Below, piece by piece: positions 1-4,181 of a stretch of DNA of 5,379 nucleotides. The stretch is from an uncultured beta proteobacterium (GTDB lineage Bacteria > Pseudomonadota > Gammaproteobacteria > Burkholderiales > Burkholderiaceae_C), in contig CAISLL010000172.1 in the NCBI GenBank assembly GCA_903886165.1, positions 1-5,379 on the forward strand, given 5' to 3'. Both the position numbers and the translations under genes were made by a program. Position 1 is the first letter of the stretch; each line of letters opens with the position of its first letter. Below the pieces are notes generated by a model, which worked only from the letters and a program-made list of their open reading frames with translations, ran no database searches and was not told where the DNA came from.

Positions 1-2123
1 CCAAAGTTGGCGCGGAAGTTGCCACCACCATCCATCACATGTTTGGAGGTGTCATACAGGTTGGGCGAGCCCGGGTGCTTGAGTTCGGGTGTGCCATAAC
101 AAGGCCACGGCAAACCAAAGTAATCGCCAGTGAAGTCGTAGCCGGTTTCCTTGTCCTTGCCGCCCTTGGCTTTGAGGGTTTTCACGTCAAACAGGTGCAT
201 GTTGCGCATGTGCGCTTTGAGGCGCTCCGGGCTCTGTCCGGTATAGCCAATGGTCCAGGTCGCCTTGTTGATTTCACGCAATATGTCTTCAGGCACGGGC
301 TCGTCCATGCCGTTGACCTTCTGCATCTTGAAGTTCACTGACAGTTCCTTGCCAAAGCCCAGCTTGTCGGCAAATTGCTGCATGATCATGTGGTCCGAGC
401 GGCTTTCCCACAAAGGCTCGATCACTTTTTCACGCCACTGGATGGAGCGGTTGGAGGCAGTGCATGACCCGCTGGTCTCAAACTGCGTGGCCGCGGGCAA
501 CAGGTACACGGCGCGGTTCGGGTTCAGGTCTTCCGGCTTGCCCGGCATGGCGGCCATGGCTGCGGTGGCCGATGGATAAGGATCCACCACCACCAGCAAA
601 TCAAGTTTGTCCATGGCACGTTTCATCTCGAGACCACGGGTTTGTGAGTTGGGCGCATGGCCCCAGTAAAAGACACCGCGCAGGTTGCTGTCCTGGTCAA
701 TCAACTCGTTTTTCTCAAGCACGCCGTCAATCCAGCGCGACACCGTAATGCCGGACTTGGTCATCATGGCAGGTGAGGCGAACTGCTTCTTGATCCACTC
801 GTAATCCACACCCCACACCTTGGCAAAGTGTTTCCAGGAGCCTTCGGCAATGCCGTAATAACCGGGCAGCGAATCGGGATTGGGGCCGACATCGGTAGCG
901 CCTTGCACGTTGTCGTGTCCGCGAAAAATGTTGGTGCCACCGCCACTCTTGCCCACATTGCCCAAGGCCAGTTGCAGAATGCATGACGCACGCACCATGG
1001 CATTGCCAATGGTGTGCTGGGTCTGGCCCATGCACCACACCAGCGTGCTGGGGCGGTTTTCAGCCATCATCTTGGCCACGCGCAGCACTTGCTCTTCCTT
1101 GACGCCACACACATCTTCCACCTTGTCCGGGGTCCACTGTGCCATGACTTCGGCCTTGACTTTGTCCATGCCATAGACGCGGTCATTGATGTACTGCTTG
1201 TCTTCCCAGCCGTTGTTGAACACGTGGTACAGCACACCAAACAGAAACGCGATGTCAGATCCGGAGCGGATGCGCACGTATTCATCTGCCTTGGCAGCCG
1301 TGCGGGTGAAGCGTGGGTCCACCACGATCATCTTGCAGCCATTTTCCTTGGCGTGCAGCATGTGCAGCAAGCTGACTGGATGGGCCTCGGCAGCGTTGGA
1401 GCCGATGTACAACGCGCACTTGGCGTTCTGCATGTCGTTGTACGAGTTGGTCATGGCACCATAACCCCAGGTGTTGGCCACACCGGCCACCGTGGTGCTG
1501 TGGCAAATGCGCGCCTGGTGGTCACAATTGTTGGAACCCCAGAAGCTGACGAACTTGCGCAGCAAATACGCCTGCTCGTTGTTGTGCTTGCTTGATCCCA
1601 CAAAGTAGACGCTGTCCGGGCCGCTGGCTTTTTTCAGCTCCTGCATCTTCGCGGTGATCTCGTTCAGCGCGGTGTCCCAGCTGATACGCTGGTAACTGCC
1701 GTTCACCAGCTTCATCGGGTAGCGCAGACGGAATTCGCCGTGACCGTGCTCACGCAAAGCCGCACCTTTGGCGCAATGGGCGCCCAGGTTGATGGGCGAG
1801 TCAAACACCGGTTCCTGGCGCACCCAGACGCCGTTCTCAACCACCGCATCCACTGCGCAACCTACCGAGCAGTGGGTGCAGATGGTGCGCTTGACCTCAA
1901 TCTTGCCCTCGCCAACAGCCACGTTGCCAGTGGCCGCCTCGGACTTTTTGACCAGTGTCAGTTGCGACGCCGCCAGCCCCGCACCCACTCCCAAACCGGA
2001 GCGGCGCAAGAAGGCGCGTCGATCCATGGTCGGCAGGGCCTGGCTCAGGCCACGGTGCAGGCTGTGGACGAAAGGCGCACGAACCGTGCCGCCTGATGCA
2101 CCGGATTTCTTGGTTAACAACAT
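1..2123 (-). CDS. fdhA: Formate dehydrogenase catalytic (alpha) subunit, Cys-type, Tat-exported; 3' end cut by the window
   Basis: This is the molybdopterin (bis-PGD) catalytic subunit of a periplasm-facing respiratory formate dehydrogenase, oxidising formate to CO2. The frame is open from ATG at 2123 to the window edge: 707 residues of a family usually somewhat above 900. Residues 33-57 hold a Tat signal (DRRAFLRR then a hydrophobic stretch). A CTHCSVGC motif (82-89) plus C117 in GAHCAKG bind one [4Fe-4S] cluster. The active site reads QARICH: C207 (codon 1503-1505) sits where FdnG/FdhF carry selenocysteine, followed by the conserved H208. Other family hallmarks are GSNAAEAHP (241-249), VVDPRFTRT (267-275) and RGHDNVQGATDVG (from 401). 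The start at 2123 is preferred over Met33 because GGAGA lies 5 bases upstream of it, while Met33 has no ribosome site; this gives a signal with a 32-residue N-terminal extension. It lies 33 bp behind the Tat-protein gene, so the two are probably one operon. Iron-sulfur and cytochrome b subunit genes would be expected beyond the left edge but are not visible. Family assignment is confident; the symbol is generic. Confidence 0.96.
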   Translation of the reverse strand, partial: MLLTKKSGASGGTVRAPFVHSLHRGLSQALPTMDRRAFLRRSGLGVGAGLAASQLTLVKKSEAATGNVAVGEGKIEVKRTICTHCSVGCAVDAVVENGVWVRQEPVFDSPINLGAHCAKGAALREHGHGEFRLRYPMKLVNGSYQRISWDTALNEITAKMQELKKASGPDSVYFVGSSKHNNEQAYLLRKFVSFWGSNNCDHQARICHSTTVAGVANTWGYGAMTNSYNDMQNAKCALYIGSNAAEAHPVSLLHMLHAKENGCKMIVVDPRFTRTAAKADEYVRIRSGSDIAFLFGVLYHVFNNGWEDKQYINDRVYGMDKVKAEVMAQWTPDKVEDVCGVKEEQVLRVAKMMAENRPSTLVWCMGQTQHTIGNAMVRASCILQLALGNVGKSGGGTNIFRGHDNVQGATDVGPNPDSLPGYYGIAEGSWKHFAKVWGVDYEWIKKQFASPAMMTKSGITVSRWIDGVLEKNELIDQDSNLRGVFYWGHAPNSQTRGLEMKRAMDKLDLLVVVDPYPSATAAMAAMPGKPEDLNPNRAVYLLPAATQFETSGSCTASNRSIQWREKVIEPLWESRSDHMIMQQFADKLGFGKELSVNFKMQKVNGMDEPVPEDILREINKATWTIGYTGQSPERLKAHMRNMHLFDVKTLKAKGGKDKETGYDFTGDYFGLPWPCYGTPELKHPGSPNLYDTSKHVMDGGGNFRANF

Positions 2124-2128
2124 GTGAG

Positions 2129-2133
2129 TCTCC
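2129..2133 (-). promoter_or_regulatory. Ribosome binding site of fdhA
   Basis: GGAGA on the minus strand ends 5 bases before the ATG at 2123. It decides the start in favour of the long N-terminus over the internal Met33 codon at 2025-2027, which has no purine-rich site upstream. Confidence 0.75.
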
Positions 2134-2156
2134 GAAAAACAATGGGGGGTGAACGA

Positions 2157-2366
2157 TCAGACCAGAGCCGTCTTGTAGTAATGCTTGACATGCTCGCTGA
2201 GTGAGTAGCCCCCACCTTTTTCAGGCTTGACCTTAACCGCAGGTGCAGTCGTGTCAGTCACTGCTTTCATGGAAGGCATGACAGTGACAACCGCTGCAAG
2301 CGCTCCGGCAGTGCCGGCAACTGCAAACAGGGTGCGACGCGACAATTTGGACGGGGATAAAGGCAT
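2157..2366 (-). CDS. Small Tat-signal protein of formate dehydrogenase loci (TIGR02811-like)
   Basis: A 69-residue protein matching the 'formate dehydrogenase region TAT target' family, small proteins encoded next to respiratory formate dehydrogenase genes. The molecular role is not established; an accessory or maturation role at the exported enzyme is inferred from the fixed gene neighbourhood. Residues 8-15 (LSRRTLFA) are a twin-arginine motif, followed by a hydrophobic Ala/Val/Gly stretch (about 15-31), a short Pro/Lys/Thr-rich linker (to about 50) and the conserved C-terminal block GYSLSEHVKHYYKTA (53-67). There are no cysteines, so it carries no Fe-S cluster. The ATG at 2366 is chosen because GAGGAGA lies 6 bases before it. 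An in-frame TTG at 2381 would overlap that ribosome site and is unlikely to be used. It is the first gene of the operon, 33 bp ahead of fdhA, downstream of a sigma-54-like promoter. Confidence 0.88.
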   Translation of the reverse strand: MPLSPSKLSRRTLFAVAGTAGALAAVVTVMPSMKAVTDTTAPAVKVKPEKGGGYSLSEHVKHYYKTALV

Positions 2367-2372
2367 GAAAAG

Positions 2373-2379
2373 TCTCCTC
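2373..2379 (-). promoter_or_regulatory. Ribosome binding site of the small Tat protein
   Basis: GAGGAGA on the minus strand with a 6-base spacer to ATG 2366. This is the strongest ribosome site in the window, and it fixes the start of the first gene of the formate dehydrogenase operon. Confidence 0.85.
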
Positions 2380-2393
2380 AACTGGAATGCTTA

Positions 2394-2425
2394 TGAACCG
2401 GGCGACATATCTTTGACCCGGGCGA
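2394..2425. repeat. 12-bp direct repeat, 20 bp apart
   Basis: TGAACCGGGCGA (2394-2405) and TGACCCGGGCGA (2414-2425) match at 11 of 12 positions and start exactly 20 bp apart, about two helical turns, so both copies would face the same side of the DNA. They lie 28-59 bp before the Tat-protein start, within the predicted leader from the sigma-54 promoter. A tandem operator is possible, but no known regulator motif was recognised. Confidence 0.55.
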
Positions 2426-2439
2426 ATCTAACAATTCGC
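2422..2439. repeat. Inverted repeat GCGAAT-N6-ATTCGC
   Basis: Perfect 6-bp arms separated by CTAACA. It overlaps the second copy of the direct repeat by 4 bp. It could be an operator half-site pair or a small hairpin in the leader RNA of the formate dehydrogenase operon. The arms are short enough that chance cannot be excluded. Confidence 0.4.
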
Positions 2440-2547
2440 AACCAGCAAGGCAAGTGTGAAAACCCCTAGTCAGCCGCATCGGGCCGTGCCGGTGCAAGAT
2501 GGTTCCTGCCGCAGCCCAAACATGACATCCACAGCGCGTTTGCAAAA

Positions 2548-2563
2548 AGCAGAATTCATGCCA
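2548..2563 (-). promoter_or_regulatory. Sigma-54 (-24/-12) promoter for the formate dehydrogenase operon
   Basis: The minus strand reads TGGCATGAATTCTGCT, matching the consensus TGGCACG-N4-TTGCW at 10 of 12 specified positions, with the required GG and GC at exactly 10 bases spacing and a run of T after the -12 element. The predicted transcription start is near 2537, giving a leader of about 170 bases to the Tat-protein ATG. By manual scan it is the best GG-N10-GC match in the intergenic region on either strand. The adjacent NtrC-type regulator gene and an upstream dyad support the call. Confidence 0.65.
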
Positions 2564-2592
2564 CATATCAGGCAAAACAAGCCAGCCTCACT

Positions 2593-2605
2593 TTGCCACT
2601 GGCAA
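2593..2605. promoter_or_regulatory. Perfect 13-bp dyad TTGCCA-C-TGGCAA
   Basis: Six-bp arms around one central C. It is centred about 62 bp upstream of the start predicted from the sigma-54 promoter. It shares the one-base-centre geometry of the 17-bp dyad 68 bp away, but not its arm sequence. It could be a second regulator site or a chance palindrome. Confidence 0.4.
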
Positions 2606-2615
2606 CCCTTTAATC
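2603..2615 (-). promoter_or_regulatory. Possible IHF site between enhancer and promoter
   Basis: The minus strand GATTAAAGGGTTG matches WATCAANNNNTTR at 7 of 9 specified positions. Its place between the proposed upstream activator site and the sigma-54 promoter is where IHF-induced bends are often found. The motif is loose, so this is a weak call. Confidence 0.22.
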
Positions 2616-2658
2616 GACACACAACACACAAGAATACGCGCCAGACTGTCAGCTGATC

Positions 2659-2675
2659 TGCGACAACTTGTCGCA
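2659..2675. promoter_or_regulatory. 17-bp perfect dyad, likely upstream activator site
   Basis: TGCGACAACTTGTCGCA: two perfect 8-bp arms around one central C. It is centred at 2667, about 130 bp upstream of the predicted sigma-54 start, a typical enhancer distance, and about 86 bp upstream of the predicted start of the regulator gene, so one site could serve both directions. A Fis-type helix-turn-helix dimer such as the adjacent regulator is the natural candidate ligand. The GCGAC-N5-GTCGC core also resembles, from memory, RegA/PrrA/RoxR-type redox-regulator sites, which is an alternative. Confidence 0.6.
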
Positions 2676-2732
2676 ACCGCTGCGCCGAAAAACCATCGCA
2701 ACGGTGTGACCCTGTCAGGCCATTTGCCCAAT

Positions 2733-2746
2733 TTGATCTGAATAAT
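2733..2746 (+). promoter_or_regulatory. Candidate promoter -10 with overlapping FNR-like site
   Basis: AATAAT (2741-2746) matches the sigma-70 -10 hexamer at 5 of 6 positions and would start transcription near 2753, about 46 bases before the regulator ATG. No convincing -35 is present. TTGAT-CTGA-ATAAT (2733-2746) matches the FNR/Anr consensus TTGAT-N4-ATCAA at 8 of 10 positions and overlaps the -10, which would suit repression or a weak activator site. An 8-T run follows. All of this is tentative. Confidence 0.3.
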
Positions 2747-2753
2747 TTTTTTT

Positions 2754-2774
2754 ACCCGACTGTTTTAGTCGGGT
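2754..2774 (+). repeat. Strong inverted repeat (8-bp arms, 5-base loop) in the leader of the regulator gene
   Basis: ACCCGACT (2754-2761) and AGTCGGGT (2767-2774) pair perfectly around the loop GTTTT, ending 24 bases before the regulator ATG. It is not an intrinsic terminator: the T run lies before it on the plus strand, and an A run follows it on the minus strand. If transcription starts near 2753 the hairpin would be at the very 5' end of the mRNA, where it could stabilise the message or limit translation. As DNA it could be an operator for autoregulation. Confidence 0.6.
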
Positions 2775-2798
2775 CTATCTATAGAATTTCAGTCGCCC

Positions 2799-4181
2799 AT
2801 GCACGACACAACCCACCCCTCCAGCCCTCCCGCTGTCCCCGCCAAACCGCTGGAAGGTTGGCCAGACTGGTCTATTTTGATCGTGGACGACGAACCCGGG
2901 ATGCGCAATTTCCTGGTCAAGACCCTGGCGCCGCGCTGTCACTCTGTGATGTCCGCACACAGCGCTGAAGAGGGTGCGCAGATCCTGCAGCAGCAGCATG
3001 TGGACCTGATCGTGCTGGACATTTCCCTGCCCGGACAAAGCGGGGTCGCCTGGCTGAAAACCCTGCGTGAACAGGGTTACCGTGGCAGCGTCATCCTGAT
3101 CACGGCATTTGCCGACCTTGAAACCGCGATTGAAGCCCTGCGTGCGGGTGCCTCGGACTTCATCCTGAAGCCTTTTCGGGTGCCACAAATTCTCAACGCC
3201 ATCAAACATTGTTTTGAGTGTGCCCGTCTGGTTCGCGAAAACTTTGTGCTCAGGCACACCCTGTCACGGCAGACCGACGCCAACCATGGTCTGATTGGCA
3301 GTTCGGTTTTCACCCGGAACCTGCGGGAAACGTTGCCGCGTGTGGCACAAGTCGACAGCACCGTGCTGCTGCAAGGCGAATCTGGCACTGGCAAGGAGCT
3401 GGTGGCGCGCGCCCTGCACCATTCGAGCCCCAGAAGCCACGGCCCGTTTGTCCCGGTGAACTGCGCCAGCACCTCCGCCGAACTCATGGAGGGCACCTTG
3501 TTTGGTTACGCCAAGGGCGCGGTCAAAGGGGCCGGCAGTGCGCGTGACGGACTGTTTTATTACGCCCAGGGTGGCACACTTTTTCTCGATGAGGTGGGTG
3601 AACTGGCACCGCCCCTGCAGGCTGCCCTGTTGCGGGCACTGGAAGATCTGCAAATACGGCCGGTCGGCAGCAGCCATCTGATTCCTGTGAACGTGCGCAT
3701 CATGGCCGCCAGCAACCGTGACTTGAAAGACGAGGTGAACGCGGGCCGCTTTCGCAAGGACTTGTATTACCGGCTACAAGTTGTGGACATCATGCTGGCA
3801 CCGCTACGTCAGCGCAAGGAAGACATTCCTGACCTGGTGGCCCATTTCATGGCCCAACTGGCACCCCGCATGGGTGTGTCAGCGTTGCAGATCAGCCCCG
3901 GGCAAATGGACTATCTGAGGCGGTACGACTGGCCCGGCAATGCCCGCGAGCTGCGCAACCTGATTGAGCGCTCTCTGATTCTGGGTGAACTGAACGTGTC
4001 CGCACTGTATGACGCGGCACCACGCAACGCCCCCCAAACCACCGACTTGCAGGTCCTGGAAAAGCGGCATATTCAATCGGTACTGGACAACGTGCAAGGT
4101 GACAAAACCAGGGCTGCTGAACTGCTTGGCATTTCCCGGCGCACCCTGGAGCGTCGCTGCGCCGACTGGGCCAACACATGA
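2799..4181 (+). CDS. NtrC-family response regulator (REC - AAA+ - Fis HTH) with an altered GAFTGA loop
   Basis: A cytoplasmic DNA-binding response regulator of 460 residues, about usual for NtrC-type enhancer-binding proteins. A 24-residue Pro-rich leader precedes the receiver domain (about 25-140): acidic D30/D31/E32, phospho-acceptor D74 in VLDIS, T102 and K124. The AAA+ domain (about 165-390) shows Walker A GESGTGKE (193-200), Walker B GGTLFLDEVGEL (258-269), sensor I AASNRDL (303-309), FRKDLYYRL (318-326, arginine finger region) and WPGNARELRN (378-387). The C-terminal Fis-like helix-turn-helix is about 420-453 (TRAAELLGISRRTLERR). The sigma-54 contact loop reads GAVKGA (240-245) instead of GAFTGA, so the two most important contact residues, Phe and Thr, are replaced. 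An in-frame TAG at 2766-2768 and no other start codon make ATG 2799 the only start, yet it has no recognisable ribosome site. The sensor kinase gene overlaps its stop, and it is divergent from the formate dehydrogenase operon, its likely target by inference. Confidence 0.95.
   Translation: MHDTTHPSSPPAVPAKPLEGWPDWSILIVDDEPGMRNFLVKTLAPRCHSVMSAHSAEEGAQILQQQHVDLIVLDISLPGQSGVAWLKTLREQGYRGSVILITAFADLETAIEALRAGASDFILKPFRVPQILNAIKHCFECARLVRENFVLRHTLSRQTDANHGLIGSSVFTRNLRETLPRVAQVDSTVLLQGESGTGKELVARALHHSSPRSHGPFVPVNCASTSAELMEGTLFGYAKGAVKGAGSARDGLFYYAQGGTLFLDEVGELAPPLQAALLRALEDLQIRPVGSSHLIPVNVRIMAASNRDLKDEVNAGRFRKDLYYRLQVVDIMLAPLRQRKEDIPDLVAHFMAQLAPRMGVSALQISPGQMDYLRRYDWPGNARELRNLIERSLILGELNVSALYDAAPRNAPQTTDLQVLEKRHIQSVLDNVQGDKTRAAELLGISRRTLERRCADWANT
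3516..3533 (+). other. Variant sigma-54 contact loop GAVKGA in the regulator
   Basis: Codons GGC GCG GTC AAA GGG GCC encode residues 240-245, aligned to the conserved GAFTGA of sigma-54 activators by the flanking LFGYAKGA and the downstream GLFYYAQGGTLFLDE. The reading frame is intact on both sides, so it is a substitution and not a frameshift artefact. Confidence 0.9.

Larger units (their letters stand above)
2367..2798. other. Divergent intergenic control region, no gene
   Basis: These 432 bases separate the formate dehydrogenase operon (minus strand) from the two-component system (plus strand). The short open frames in it (for example 2456-2656 plus and 2470-2676 minus) have no convincing ribosome site or recognisable protein and are taken as chance. 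The region instead holds ordered regulatory-looking elements: a 20-bp-spaced direct repeat, four inverted repeats, a sigma-54 promoter match, and an AT-rich promoter-like segment next to the regulator gene. Each is listed separately. Confidence 0.85.

Noticed and set aside
1014..1595. 193-residue plus-strand open frame, the longest antisense to fdhA, and similar frames in 39-2127
   Set aside because: They lie antisense to a well-supported fdhA frame, show composition-driven His/Val/Ala-rich sequence and no recognisable domain.
2025..2027. Internal Met33 as the start of FdhA, giving a shorter Tat signal
   Set aside because: No ribosome site precedes it, whereas GGAGA stands 5 bases before the ATG at 2123 and the extra 32 residues are in a clean open frame.
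2367..2381. Upstream TTG start adding five residues to the small Tat protein
   Set aside because: The TTG overlaps the GAGGAGA ribosome site that is ideally spaced for the ATG at 2366, and the Tat motif is already complete from that ATG.
2406..2434. Sigma-70 promoter TTGTTA-17-GATATG before the Tat-protein gene
   Set aside because: The -10 hexamer matches at only 3 of 6 positions and the -35 at 4 of 6; no better than chance in a region of this size.
2475..2491. Second sigma-54-like element (minus CGGCACG...TGC)
   Set aside because: The GGCACG part is good, but GG to GC spacing is 11 bases, not 10, which the holoenzyme tolerates poorly; the 2548-2563 element fits better.
2456..2676. Short open frames in the intergenic region (2456-2656 plus, 2470-2676 minus)
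   Set aside because: No good ribosome site, no recognisable sequence, and they overlap the promoter and dyad elements.
2672..2687. Further GG-N10-GC element (minus CGGCGCAGCGGTTGCG), also 2697-2712 and 2594-2609
   Set aside because: Spacing is right but only 8, 6 and 7 of 12 consensus positions match, and the first overlaps the 17-bp dyad; kept as inferior alternatives.
2754..2774. Intrinsic terminator at the strong hairpin
   Set aside because: A terminator needs a T run immediately after the stem. Here the eight T precede the stem on the plus strand, and on the minus strand the stem is followed by A.
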